From: Chloroflexota bacterium
Lineage (GTDB): Bacteria; Chloroflexota; Dehalococcoidia; Lucifugimonadales; UBA2985
Assembly (NCBI GenBank): GCA_028877205.1
Contig: JAPPHY010000012.1
Location: 1-64,000 of the forward strand
Length of the DNA: 64,000 nucleotides
Direction of reading: 5' to 3'
Positions 13,301 through 22,447 of this stretch are shown here, one piece after another. Numbering within the stretch: position 1 is the first letter of the stretch; every line of letters begins with the position of its first letter. The position numbers and the translations under genes were made by a program. The notes beneath the pieces were generated by a model. It did no database searches. It had not been told where the DNA came from and saw only the letters and a list, made by a program, of their open reading frames with translations.

Positions 13301-15147
13301 TCTCCGGTCTCCTCACCACCGCCGCTCTCCGGCGCAGGCAACGCGCCCCTGGCCCGCCGGCGACGACGCCGAATTCGCCTCACCCTGTGCGCAACGTAGC
13401 TCTGCAGGTGTGCGATCTCATGGGTCACAGCAACCCTGAAGTGCGAGCTGTACTCACCCATCTTTCGGTACTTTCGGAACCTGTCCCTGAGCAGCCGCTT
13501 TGACGAGCGCGCCGGCAGTGCATCAAGCTCCCTCTCGATGGACTCTCGAAGCAACAGGGCAAGCGCGTCAGGATTGGCGCGGCTTCCTTCGGGCGGCCCG
13601 TCGATGATGTCGTCGATTATGCCCAGCTCCTGGCAATCGTGGGCCGTCAGGATGAGCGGCGCCTGGGCTCGCCTGCCGCGCGGCGCGTCGCGATATAGCA
13701 AGGCCGCCCTCACGTCAGGCGACGTCACGGAGTAGGTGGCTGTATCCAGCATCAGGAGCCGGTCCGCAACCGACAGCGCGAGCGCGCCCTCGCTTCCACC
13801 CTCGCCGACGACGACGGCAACCGTGGGCACGGGCAGCTGCGCCATCCGCCACATGGCAGAGGCGATTGCGTTGCCCAGACCGCGCTCCTCCGACTCCAGT
13901 CCGTAGTACGGTCCCGGCGTGTCGATGAGCGTGACCAGCGGCAGCCTGAGCTTGGAGGCAAGCCTCATGATCCGCTCGGCCTTGCGAAACCCCTCTGGGT
14001 ACGCCCGGCCCTCGTGTCGTTCCCTCGCGGAGACGTCGTGGCCCCGCTCCTGGGCAATCACCGCGACGGGGCGGCTGCCCAGGCTCCCCAGGCCTGCCAC
14101 CACGCTGGGGTCATCGCCCTGCAGTCGGTCGCCGTGAAGCTCCTCGAAGATCGGCATGGCGCGACGGATGAGGTCCAGCGACGTGGGTAACTGTCCGCCC
14201 CTGGCAACGCGAACCGACTCCCACGATGCCGGCCACAGCTCCTCCAGACGATCTTCATCGTGGGCAGCTGGCCCTGCGGCGTGTTCGGGCGATGCCTCAT
14301 CCGCGTCGTCATGCCTTGGCGCCATCATGTTCAGAAGTCTGACGAGGAGACTGCGCAGGTGCTCCCTGTCGACGGCCCTGTCGATCATGCCGTGGACCAG
14401 GTGTCCCTCTGCGGTGCTCACCCACGAGGCCGCGGCCTTCCGCGCCCCTCCGGCCTGCTGCCCGGACGGCGCGAGTCCCAGGACTGCGCCCGGCTCCGCC
14501 AGGATAACGTCGGCCATGTTGGCGAAGCCGGAAAAGGCCTGGCCGGTGGTGGGATCCGCCAGCACGGAGATAAATGGCAGCCCCGCCTGGTGCAGGCCGT
14601 TCACCGCCACGGAGGTCTTGGCCAGCTGCATCAGGGAGAGCACGCCGTCCTGCATCCTGGCGCCGCCGCTGGTGATGACGGCCACCACGGGCAGCTTGCG
14701 TCGCGTGCCCATCTCGAAGGCGAGCGCAACCTTCTCGCCCATGACGGCGCCCAGCGTGCCTCCAAGGAAGCGATAGTCCAGCACGATGAGAATCACCGGC
14801 ACGCCGCCGATGGAAGCGCGGCCTGTGATCGCCGCCTCAGTCAGTCCGGTCCTGCGCCTGTCGCGCCGTCGCTGCATCTGTGACGACGCGGCCAGTCCAA
14901 GCGATACGATGGAGCGCTGGCTCTCCCGGAACGAGCCGGGATCGGCAAGCAACTCAATCCGCTCCCTTGCAGCGATGGGATAGTGGAAGCGGCACGCTGG
15001 GCAAACGTGCTGCTCCAGATAGAGTGGCTCGTCCACCAGGGACGCCTTGCAGCTGGTGCAAGTCTCCAGGGGCCACTGCTCATCGACGGGAGGGCTGGGA
15101 GTCCTCACCAGGAAGGCGCCCAGCCTGTCCGCGAGACTCCTTACCAA
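13297..15147 (-). CDS. accDA: Acetyl-CoA carboxylase carboxyltransferase, fused beta and alpha subunits
   Basis: Transfers the carboxyl group from carboxybiotin to acetyl-CoA, the committed step of fatty-acid synthesis. The 616-residue protein joins AccD (about 1-290) and AccA (about 300-605), which are separate in most bacteria. The AccD half has the four-cysteine zinc ribbon (CTSC...CPAC, about residues 29-54) and GGARMQDGVLSLMQ. The AccA half has TLIDTPGPYYGLESEERG and VVGEGGSEGALAL. The C-terminus is basic (RRIRRRRRRARG). It lies 3 bp upstream-adjacent to the ftsK stop on the same strand, so it may be cotranscribed. Biotin carboxylase and carrier genes are not in the window. Confidence 0.93.
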   Translation of the reverse strand: MVRSLADRLGAFLVRTPSPPVDEQWPLETCTSCKASLVDEPLYLEQHVCPACRFHYPIAARERIELLADPGSFRESQRSIVSLGLAASSQMQRRRDRRRTGLTEAAITGRASIGGVPVILIVLDYRFLGGTLGAVMGEKVALAFEMGTRRKLPVVAVITSGGARMQDGVLSLMQLAKTSVAVNGLHQAGLPFISVLADPTTGQAFSGFANMADVILAEPGAVLGLAPSGQQAGGARKAAASWVSTAEGHLVHGMIDRAVDREHLRSLLVRLLNMMAPRHDDADEASPEHAAGPAAHDEDRLEELWPASWESVRVARGGQLPTSLDLIRRAMPIFEELHGDRLQGDDPSVVAGLGSLGSRPVAVIAQERGHDVSARERHEGRAYPEGFRKAERIMRLASKLRLPLVTLIDTPGPYYGLESEERGLGNAIASAMWRMAQLPVPTVAVVVGEGGSEGALALSVADRLLMLDTATYSVTSPDVRAALLYRDAPRGRRAQAPLILTAHDCQELGIIDDIIDGPPEGSRANPDALALLLRESIERELDALPARSSKRLLRDRFRKYRKMGEYSSHFRVAVTHEIAHLQSYVAHRVRRIRRRRRRARGALPAPESGGGEETGD

Positions 15148-15150
15148 CGC

Positions 15151-17529
15151 TTATCCTCCTGCGCCGGTTCTTCTGCCTCTGCTCACCAGGACGTCACGAG
15201 ACTTTCCGGGTTCGCCCGGCCCCACCACGCCTTCCTCCTCCAGCAGGTCCATCAGGCGTGCAGCCCGCGGGTACCCGATCCTCAGGCGCCGCTGGAGAAG
15301 CGACGTGGACAGGCGGTTGTGCTGCGTAGCGAGGTCCCACGCCTTGTCCAGAAGGTCGTCGCCGCCGGAGTCCGAATCGAACTGCCCGTTCTCCCTCGGC
15401 GCCTCCGGGCTCTCCAGAGAGATCGGTGGTGGTGGCGGGCCGCTCTGCTTTCGCCAGTGGCTGACCAGATCGCCTATCTCGCGGTCCGAAAGGTATGCTC
15501 CCTGAACACGGGTGGGCTTGGGCGCGTCCGAGGGATGGAAGAGCATGTCGCCTCGGCCAAGGAGACTCTCGGCACCCGCTCCGTCCAGGATGGTGCGGGA
15601 GTCCACTTGCGAAGCCACGGCAAAGGCGATGCGACCCGGGAAGTTGGCCTTGATCAGGCCGGTCACCACATCCACGGAGGGACGCTGCGTGGCAACGACC
15701 AGGTGGATGCCCGTGGCGCGGCCCAGCTGCGCGAGCCTGACGATGGAGTTCTCGATGTCCTTGGAGGCCGTCATCATCAGGTCGGCCAGCTCGTCCACTG
15801 CCACCACGATGAAGGGCATCCTCTCGTGAGGAGCCCGGTCGCGGTTGTAGCTTTCGATGTTGCGGGAGCCGGCCTCTTCGAGCAGCTTGTAGCGCGCCAT
15901 CATCTCCGAGATCATTCCCCTCAGCGCCTGCACGGCCATGTCCACCTCCACAATCACCGGCACGATGAGGTGGGGAATGCCATTGTAGGGTGTCAGCTCT
16001 ACGCGCTTGGGGTCTATCATCAGCAGCCTTGCCTCCCACGGCGAGGTCTGCATGATGATGGAGGTGATGACAGTGTTGACGCACACGCTCTTGCCGCTTC
16101 CGGTGGCTCCGGCGATCAGCAGGTGCGGCATGCGAGCCAGGTCGGCAACGGCTGTCTCGCCGCCGCTCTTGGTGCCCAGACCCAGCGTCAGCTTGGATCG
16201 CTCCAGCATGGACCGGTACTCGTCCGTCTCCATGACGTCGCGCAGGTTGACCGTCGCGGGCTTCGGGTTCGGCACCTCGATGCCCACGAGCGACGCGCCG
16301 GGAATGGGCGCCTCGATGCGCAGGCTCGGGGCTGCGAGGGCCAGCGCAAGGTCCTTCTCCCTCGACAGGATCCTGTCGATGGTCACCCGAGTCGAGGTTG
16401 AGCTGTCCTCGCTCCGTCCCGGCGTCTCGTCCGTACCGTCGCCGCGGCTCCTGGACTGTCGGTTGCGCCTGACCCAGCCGGGCACGAGGCCGAACATAGT
16501 CACTGAGGGGCCGGGCTTCACCTCGGATACGCTCACCTCGATGCCGTAGTCCGCCAGCGTGTTCTCGATTAGCTCGGACGTGGCCTCCTGGTCGATGCCG
16601 GGCTCGTGGCTGCCGGGCGGGGACTCCGCGAGCAGCGTCACGGGAGGCGTCGCCCATCGAGCCAGCTCCTGGGGCGACACATAAGGGATAACGGGTCTCT
16701 CCACGTCCGACGACACCGCAGCCGGTTGCCTGGCGGCAGCCGGCGCCGACGGTGCTTCGGTCGCAGCGGGCTTCGGGCGCGCCTCGGCGGGCTTCTCTTC
16801 GGATGCGCCATCGCCATTCCGGTTGCTTGCAGGATGCGGCGCAAGCTCCTGCATAGCCTGCTGTCTTCGGAGCGCCACAGCCGAGCTGTGCTCGGACTGG
16901 CGAGGAACAGGCGCCTCCTGAACAGATATGGTGGCCGCGACCGGCCTTTCTCTTCGCAGGACGCTGAAGGCTCTGACCACGGTCCTGCCGGCGGCGCGAG
17001 CGCCTCGCCCGACCACGGGCAGAGCGCGCGCGACTTTGCGGGCGGCGCGGCCCGTGAAGTGGGCGGACCTGCGAAGCCACCAAAGCGTACCGGTCGGCGC
17101 GGCGATTCCAAGCGCCAGGGACGCCAGGGCCAGCAGTCTTACTGCGCCCAGGATGTCGGACGGGCCCTTGATCGCCTGCCCGATCGTGCCTCCCAGCGAC
17201 ACCTCCTTGAGGATGCCCTCGTAGCCAACCTGGTATCCCATGCCGCCCCATACCACTACCGCTCCCACAAGAGCACCGGCCCATCGATTCCATTGTCGCC
17301 TGGCAAGCAACTCCCGACGCTTCCAGATCGCTAGTCCAAGCGCGGCGACCCACACAAGGGGCGGGACGAACCCGAAGGCAACTGTGCGAACTACTGAGTT
17401 ACGCGCAGAGATGAAACCGTCAATGATCTGCGCGTGGAAGACGCCCGCAACGGCCGCAACCACGAGCGTCAGGAATACGCCCGCAGAGACCATCTTGTGC
17501 TGACGCATCCATAAGGCAAACCGTTTCAT
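15151..17529 (-). CDS. ftsK: DNA translocase FtsK/SpoIIIE
   Basis: Septum-linked motor that pumps chromosomal DNA during division and helps dimer resolution. The 792-residue protein has about four N-terminal membrane segments (within residues 11-152), a variable Pro/Ala/Glu-rich linker, then the motor domain with Walker A GATGSGKSVCVN (about 473) and Walker B FIVVAVDELADLMM (about 572). It ends with a winged-helix gamma domain (LSTSLLQRRLRIGYPRAARLMDLLE) that reads orienting DNA sequences. Length and order are normal for the family. A Xer recombinase, the usual partner, is encoded at 27.1 kb in this window. Confidence 0.95.
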   Translation of the reverse strand: MKRFALWMRQHKMVSAGVFLTLVVAAVAGVFHAQIIDGFISARNSVVRTVAFGFVPPLVWVAALGLAIWKRRELLARRQWNRWAGALVGAVVVWGGMGYQVGYEGILKEVSLGGTIGQAIKGPSDILGAVRLLALASLALGIAAPTGTLWWLRRSAHFTGRAARKVARALPVVGRGARAAGRTVVRAFSVLRRERPVAATISVQEAPVPRQSEHSSAVALRRQQAMQELAPHPASNRNGDGASEEKPAEARPKPAATEAPSAPAAARQPAAVSSDVERPVIPYVSPQELARWATPPVTLLAESPPGSHEPGIDQEATSELIENTLADYGIEVSVSEVKPGPSVTMFGLVPGWVRRNRQSRSRGDGTDETPGRSEDSSTSTRVTIDRILSREKDLALALAAPSLRIEAPIPGASLVGIEVPNPKPATVNLRDVMETDEYRSMLERSKLTLGLGTKSGGETAVADLARMPHLLIAGATGSGKSVCVNTVITSIIMQTSPWEARLLMIDPKRVELTPYNGIPHLIVPVIVEVDMAVQALRGMISEMMARYKLLEEAGSRNIESYNRDRAPHERMPFIVVAVDELADLMMTASKDIENSIVRLAQLGRATGIHLVVATQRPSVDVVTGLIKANFPGRIAFAVASQVDSRTILDGAGAESLLGRGDMLFHPSDAPKPTRVQGAYLSDREIGDLVSHWRKQSGPPPPPISLESPEAPRENGQFDSDSGGDDLLDKAWDLATQHNRLSTSLLQRRLRIGYPRAARLMDLLEEEGVVGPGEPGKSRDVLVSRGRRTGAGG

Positions 17530-17538
17530 AAGGACCTC

Positions 17539-19194
17539 TCAGACCTCCTTCACCACCGGTACAATCATGGGCCTTCTACCGGTGCGTTCCCGGAGAAAGC
17601 CCGCCGTCACTTCCTTCACTCGCTCTGCAAGGAAAGCGCTGTCCAGCGGCTGCGAGCCGTTGCCGCCCACCGCGTCCATCACCACCTGCGCAGTCAGGTC
17701 GGCGATTTCGCCCTGCTCCTCCAGGTCGATGAAACCGCTGGAGACCATCTCAGGAAGGCCCAGCAGGTGGCCGGTCCGCGCGTCCTGGGTGACCACGATG
17801 ACCACTATGCCGTCCTGCGACAGGAGCCTGCGATCCCTGAGCACGCCATTCATCATGCCCCAGGTACGCCGGCCGTCCACAAAGACCGGGCCGGCCGTTA
17901 CTCTATCCGTCACCTCTGCCCAGTCGGGGCCGATTTCCAGCACGTCCCCGTCCTCCATCACAAAGCTATTGCCGGGGGCTATTCCTAGTGCGCCCGCAAG
18001 CGCAGCGTGCGCCTTCAGATGCCGGTACTCCCCGTGAACCGGTACGAAGTACCGCGGCTTGACAAGGTTGATCATGAGCTTCAGCTCCTCCTGGCTGGCA
18101 TGGCCGTGCACGTGCACGAGGGCGATCCGGTCGTGGAGGACGTGTGCGCCCTTGCGGAGCAGGTTGTCGATGGTCTTGCTTACCACAGTCTCGTTGCCCG
18201 GTATGGGCGTGGCGGAGATGACGACCGTGTCGCCGGGGATGATGCTCACGTCGCGGTGTTCGCCACTGGCGATGCGCACAAGGGCAGAGGTCGGCTCGCC
18301 CTGGCTTCCGGTGGTCATGATGACCACCTCTTCAGGCGGAAGGTCCCTCACCTCGCGCAGCGTCGCCATGACCTCCGGCGGCGCGGACAGGTAGCCCATC
18401 TTCAGGGTCATGTTCACATTGTCCACAAGGCTGCGCCCAACGAAGGCCACCCTGCGTCCGTGCCTGCGAGCCGCGTCCAGCACCAGCTGGACACGCGAAA
18501 TGAGTGATGCGAAGCTCGCCACAAGCACCCGTCCGTGGGCCGTCGCGATCACCCTGTCCAGCGCCTCGCCCACCACGCGCTCGGAGGGCGTGTAGCCGGG
18601 CACCTCCGCGTAGGTGGAGTCCGACAGCAGGAGCAGCACGCCGTCGCCGGTCAGCGCCGCCAGGCTGCTCAGGTCGGTGGGCCGCCCGTCGACGGGCGTA
18701 TGGTCGACCTTGAAGTCGCCGGTGTGGATCACCAGCCCCAGGGGCGTCTGAATGGCCAGCCCCATAGCGTCCGGTATGCTGTGGCACACGCGGAACCACT
18801 CCACGCGAAAGCAGCCGAAGTCCATGGGCTCGCCCGGTTCTACAACCTCCAGCTGAGCGTCCCGCGTATCCCTGTGCTCCTTCAGCTTGACCTCGATCAG
18901 TCCGGCGGCCAGGCGCGGGGCGTAGACGGGCACGTCCAGCTCCCGCAGCACGAACGGGAGAGCGCCGGTGTGGTCCTCGTGGCCGTGGGTGATGAGGATT
19001 GCGCGGACGCGGTCCCGGTTCTCCTTGAGGTAGGTGATGTCCGGGATGATTAAGTCCACGCCGGGCGTGTCCTCTGCCGGAAAGAGCACCCCGGCGTCGA
19101 TGACGACGATGTCGTCCCCGAACTCCAGGGCCATCATGTTCTTGCCGATCTCGCCGAGACCGCCAAGGGGTATTACCTTCAGATGTGGCGCCAT
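17539..19194 (-). CDS. rnj: Ribonuclease J
   Basis: Metallo-beta-lactamase/beta-CASP nuclease (551 residues) with endo- and 5'-3' exonuclease activity in mRNA decay and RNA maturation. The zinc-binding motif HGHEDHTG sits at residues 70-77, with IHTGDFKVDHTP further on as the HTGDFK motif. The beta-CASP part has HVHGHASQEELKLMINLVKPRYFVPVHGEYRHL (histidines near residues 360-390), typical of RNase J. The C-terminal domain ends in a short basic region. It lies between ftsK (9 bp) and the uracil-DNA glycosylase (8 bp) on the same strand, so the three genes are probably cotranscribed. Confidence 0.95.
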   Translation of the reverse strand: MAPHLKVIPLGGLGEIGKNMMALEFGDDIVVIDAGVLFPAEDTPGVDLIIPDITYLKENRDRVRAILITHGHEDHTGALPFVLRELDVPVYAPRLAAGLIEVKLKEHRDTRDAQLEVVEPGEPMDFGCFRVEWFRVCHSIPDAMGLAIQTPLGLVIHTGDFKVDHTPVDGRPTDLSSLAALTGDGVLLLLSDSTYAEVPGYTPSERVVGEALDRVIATAHGRVLVASFASLISRVQLVLDAARRHGRRVAFVGRSLVDNVNMTLKMGYLSAPPEVMATLREVRDLPPEEVVIMTTGSQGEPTSALVRIASGEHRDVSIIPGDTVVISATPIPGNETVVSKTIDNLLRKGAHVLHDRIALVHVHGHASQEELKLMINLVKPRYFVPVHGEYRHLKAHAALAGALGIAPGNSFVMEDGDVLEIGPDWAEVTDRVTAGPVFVDGRRTWGMMNGVLRDRRLLSQDGIVVIVVTQDARTGHLLGLPEMVSSGFIDLEEQGEIADLTAQVVMDAVGGNGSQPLDSAFLAERVKEVTAGFLRERTGRRPMIVPVVKEV

Positions 19195-19202
19195 GTGTAT
19201 CC

Positions 19203-19796
19203 TCAGAACATGCTTAGCTGTTCTTCCTGCGGCCCCTCCTGGGGCTGAGGCGCTGCCTTCAGCAGCTCCGGAAGCTTCTGCATGTCCTCTTCTATGACCT
19301 TGCGGAGCGCCTGCTGACGCAGCGCAGCCGCAGGATGGTAAATGGGATAGACAATTGTCCCGTTCACGTTGCGGGGCCTGCCCCTGGCCTTGCCGATCGC
19401 CTCGCCCGGCAGGAAGCTCGCCAGAGAGTAGCGACCCAGCGTCACGACGACCTTGGGCGAGATCACCTCCAGCTGCCGGTCCAGGTACTTCCGGCAGGCA
19501 GCCATCTCACCGGGGAGCGGGTCTCGATTGTTGAGAGGCCGGCACTTCACCGTATTCGTGATGAATACCTGCCCGCGGCTGAGGCCGGCGTGCGAGAGCA
19601 GCTCCTCCAGCAGACGGCCCGCAGCGCCCACGAAGGGTCTTCCCTGCTGGTCCTCGTTGAAGCCCGGCGCCTCACCGACCAGCACGAAGTCCGCGTCCGA
19701 CGGGCCCTCGCCCGGCACGGCGCGGTTCCTGTTGCGGGAGAGGGCACAGTCGGTGCACGCCGAAATCTCCCTGCCGATCTGGTCTAGGTTCTCCAT
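19203..19796 (-). CDS. Type IV uracil-DNA glycosylase
   Basis: Removes uracil from DNA, starting base-excision repair. The 197-residue protein carries the family-4 hallmarks: a cysteine pair CTDC (residues 14 and 17) and later cysteines (VKCRP, AACRKYL) for a 4Fe-4S cluster, GEAPGFNEDQQGRPFVGAAG as the catalytic and uracil-binding loop, and the C-terminal YPIYHPAAAL. I prefer the ATG of MENLDQ because GGAG lies 5 nt upstream; the track start is a TTG seven codons earlier. First gene of the probable udg-rnj-ftsK-accDA run. Confidence 0.92.
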   Translation of the reverse strand: MENLDQIGREISACTDCALSRNRNRAVPGEGPSDADFVLVGEAPGFNEDQQGRPFVGAAGRLLEELLSHAGLSRGQVFITNTVKCRPLNNRDPLPGEMAACRKYLDRQLEVISPKVVVTLGRYSLASFLPGEAIGKARGRPRNVNGTIVYPIYHPAAALRQQALRKVIEEDMQKLPELLKAAPQPQEGPQEEQLSMF

Positions 19797-19881
19797 GGGC
19801 TCCGCGGCTGTCGGCAATGGCTATCCCTAGTCCGCATGATAGCACTTGCCAGGGAGTCGGTCAATTTGGATGGGGCACGCG

Positions 19882-19910
19882 TTGACACCGCGCGGGTGCA
19901 ATGCTATTCT
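19882..19910 (+). promoter_or_regulatory. Promoter of the SGNH hydrolase gene
   Basis: TTGACA (19882-19887), a 17-bp spacer and TATTCT (19905-19910) with an upstream TGC form a convincing extended sigma70 promoter. The start point near 19917 leaves a leader of about 44 nt before the TTG start codon at 19961. It is divergent to the uracil-DNA glycosylase gene. Confidence 0.7.
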
Positions 19911-19960
19911 GCGGCATCGTTGCAGCCTACCGGTGTATGGCCCACGGACATGACGGCTAA

Positions 19961-21100
19961 TTGAACACCCTCAAGACCATCGCCGTTGGGCTTTCGATGT
20001 CGGTTGGCTCGCTTCTGGCACTCTTGCTGGTGCTGGAGGCAGTCCTTCGATTCACCATCGACCAGCCCTCGGAGCTGTACGCCGATCTGACCTACGACCG
20101 CGACCTGGACGCCGAATTCTACCGCCGCAGCTTCCTGGAGCTGTACCCGCGGGACCTGGACTGGCGCCGCGACGTCTACGACCCATACCTGGGTTGGGAC
20201 CAGCCCTACAACTCCAACACGGGCGGGAGCAGGACCGTTGGAACCACCACCTATGACCTGCAGCCCGCAGACGACGTCCTGCGGGTGGTCGCCATCGGTG
20301 ACTCCTTCGTGTTCGGCTCTTACGTGGACTCCGACGAGACCTACCCCGCTTACCTCGAAACGCTGCTGGAGGACGGCGAGGTACTCAACATGGGCGTGGT
20401 GGGATACGGCATCGACCAGGCCGTGCTCAAGTACCAGGCCTACGGAGAGCAGTACGAGCCCGACGTGGTGCTGCTGGGCACCTTTCCCCACAACTACATA
20501 AGGACGGCCCTGCCGTTCTACGGCTACGAGAAGCCCCTGTTCGAGTACGACGAGAGCGCCGGAACCATACGGCTGACCAACACGGACATTCCGCCGCCTC
20601 AGGAGGTGTACGCCGCGCTCGACCGCGAGCTCGACCCGCCGGCCCTCTACTCACTCGCGTTCCTGAGGAACAGGCTGACCCGCGTCTACTGGCGCCTGTT
20701 CGGCCAGGACGTCAAGGAGCGCTACCACCGGGACGTGGACCGCATCGTCGAGCACGTGCTGCTCAAGCTGCAAGAGTCCGCTCAGGCGACTGGCGCGAGG
20801 CTGATTGTGGTGCAGGTGCCGCACGGGACCGGCTTTCGCGGCGAGGAGGCGTGGCAGCGCGCCGCGGAGGATGCCACGCGCACGCATCTGATCGCGCTCT
20901 ACGAGAAGCTGGGCATCGAGTACGTGGACCTGCTGGAGGAGTTCAGGCGGCGCAACTCGTTGGATAGGGTATTCGACGACCTGTACATCCGCGTGTCCGA
21001 GGACCTCACGGGCCACCTGACGCCGGAGGGCAACCTAGAGGTTGCGCGCATCGTCAAGGAGCGCCTCGACGAGCTTGGCTGGGAGCCAAGGGAGCGGTAG
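19961..21100 (+). CDS. Membrane-anchored SGNH/GDSL-family hydrolase
   Basis: A 379-residue protein with an N-terminal signal anchor (LSMSVGSLLALLLVLEAVLRF) followed by an SGNH-type esterase domain. The nucleophile block is VVAIGDSFVFGS near residue 112, the glycine of block II is in NMGVVGYGIDQAV, and the closing Asp/His pair is probably in DLTGHLTPEGN near residue 348. Related proteins add or remove acyl groups on extracellular polysaccharides or lipids; the substrate here cannot be told. The start is TTG, because the nearby ATG (19950) stops after four codons; an internal ATG at 19997 would shorten the anchor. Confidence 0.8.
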   Translation: MNTLKTIAVGLSMSVGSLLALLLVLEAVLRFTIDQPSELYADLTYDRDLDAEFYRRSFLELYPRDLDWRRDVYDPYLGWDQPYNSNTGGSRTVGTTTYDLQPADDVLRVVAIGDSFVFGSYVDSDETYPAYLETLLEDGEVLNMGVVGYGIDQAVLKYQAYGEQYEPDVVLLGTFPHNYIRTALPFYGYEKPLFEYDESAGTIRLTNTDIPPPQEVYAALDRELDPPALYSLAFLRNRLTRVYWRLFGQDVKERYHRDVDRIVEHVLLKLQESAQATGARLIVVQVPHGTGFRGEEAWQRAAEDATRTHLIALYEKLGIEYVDLLEEFRRRNSLDRVFDDLYIRVSEDLTGHLTPEGNLEVARIVKERLDELGWEPRER

Positions 21101-21274
21101 GTAAAGGACGTAACGCGCCTCAACTCGTGGTAGTGCGAGAGCCGCCTCGTCGCGGTCAGTCCGGCTGCCGTATACGTAACTGGCCTGGGAGCGGCTTGCA
21201 CGAATGCGGACAACAGTGTATGTTCTCAACGATTGCTGGTGGAAACGGTTTCAGGAGCAACGGAAGGGGACGTT

Positions 21275-22225
21275 ATGCGAATTCAGGAAGAGTACATCGT
21301 CCCGGGTCTGGGCGTCGTCATTCTGCTTGCTGCTCTTGGCTCAGTGGCAAGCGGCGCATCAATCCTCTACTTCCTGGCCCTGGGCCTTCTCGGACTGGCG
21401 GCGATCGGCACGTACCTCCTGCCTCACGGCGCTCAGGTAGAGGTTCGGGTTGGTATCGCAGTCCTTGGCTTGCTCCTGCTGTTCATCTACTTCAACCACC
21501 TGGCCTTCTGGCTGGCCCTGCTGTCCCTTGGGGCGATGGGTGCGCTGCAGTTTCGTCATAGCGATTCGCTGCAGATTCCGCCACAGCACACTGTTTCGTG
21601 GGTGAAGGAGCTTCTGGACCAGCGGGCCGCGGCGGGAGCGGCCGGCGCTCAATCCGACGGAGCAGGTCAAGCGACGGGAGCCGCCGCATTGCAGGGGCTG
21701 GGTGCGCTGCAAGGAAGATTGCGGGTAAACGTTGGCGGCATTGGAGCTTCCGTCCTTGGAGCGTTGGCATTGCTGTGTGTCCTCGCAATACCCTGGGTCT
21801 ATATTTTCGTAGCCGTAGAGATCGGTGGTGAGACCGCGACAGACGGCTTGGGAGGTTTCACATTGCTGGGCGCGTCAAGCGAGCTGGATGACAACGTTCT
21901 CAGGGGCCTGTTCGTCGTCCAAATTGCGGTTACACTCGTGAGCATTGCACTGGTGGTGTTGCCCAAAGTGGCGGCCATCATCACGAGCGTTGCCGGAATG
22001 GTAATGACCACTGTCTCCTACGTATACACCGTACCCGGTCTCAGCGACTCGATTGGAGAGGTCAATCTGACCGGGGCCTTTGGAAGTCCCAACATTGCGA
22101 TTCTGGTAGTTCCCAGCGGCGCCGCTCTGGCGGGAGTGCTCTTTCTCGCCATGCTGGTGCTCCAGCTCATCCCCGCTCTGAACAGGACGAAAACCGCTGC
22201 CGCGCCCGCAGAAACCGAAGAGTAG
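21275..22225 (+). CDS. Hypothetical polytopic membrane protein
   Basis: No recognised family. From the ATG at 21275 (GGAAGGGG five bases upstream) the protein has 316 residues. It has three tightly packed membrane segments in the first 90 residues, a loop rich in Ala/Gly/Gln (about 120-155), then four more hydrophobic segments (about 160-185, 215-240, 240-265 and 275-300) and a short Lys/Ala/Glu tail. Charged residues within the segments are few, so transport cannot be argued from sequence. The track start 42 bases earlier lacks comparable support. Confidence 0.65.
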   Translation: MRIQEEYIVPGLGVVILLAALGSVASGASILYFLALGLLGLAAIGTYLLPHGAQVEVRVGIAVLGLLLLFIYFNHLAFWLALLSLGAMGALQFRHSDSLQIPPQHTVSWVKELLDQRAAAGAAGAQSDGAGQATGAAALQGLGALQGRLRVNVGGIGASVLGALALLCVLAIPWVYIFVAVEIGGETATDGLGGFTLLGASSELDDNVLRGLFVVQIAVTLVSIALVVLPKVAAIITSVAGMVMTTVSYVYTVPGLSDSIGEVNLTGAFGSPNIAILVVPSGAALAGVLFLAMLVLQLIPALNRTKTAAAPAETEE

Positions 22226-22256
22226 GCCTCTTCTCCCCCATCTCCTGGGAAGAAGC

Positions 22257-22282
22257 ACGTTCCCACGACCCGCTGGGAACGT
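22257..22282. repeat. 9-bp inverted repeat after the membrane-protein gene
   Basis: ACGTTCCCA and TGGGAACGT pair perfectly around an 8-nt loop, 30 bp after the stop of the membrane-protein gene. No T-run follows, so it is either a weak terminator or a protein-binding palindrome for the gene at 22448. The rest of this 220-bp gap shows nothing recognisable. Confidence 0.4.
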
Positions 22283-22447
22283 TGACTCCAAGCACGGACG
22301 CATTGCGAGCGTATCCCTTCCCTCTACTTTGGGCGACAGTCTGAATGCCCATTGGGCCAACGGCCTCCGGTTGACCACCACGTAAGCATGGCTTAGCATA
22401 CGCAGAGTACCGCCACGGCCGCGGCCGTAGACTAGGAGGTGTCGCGC

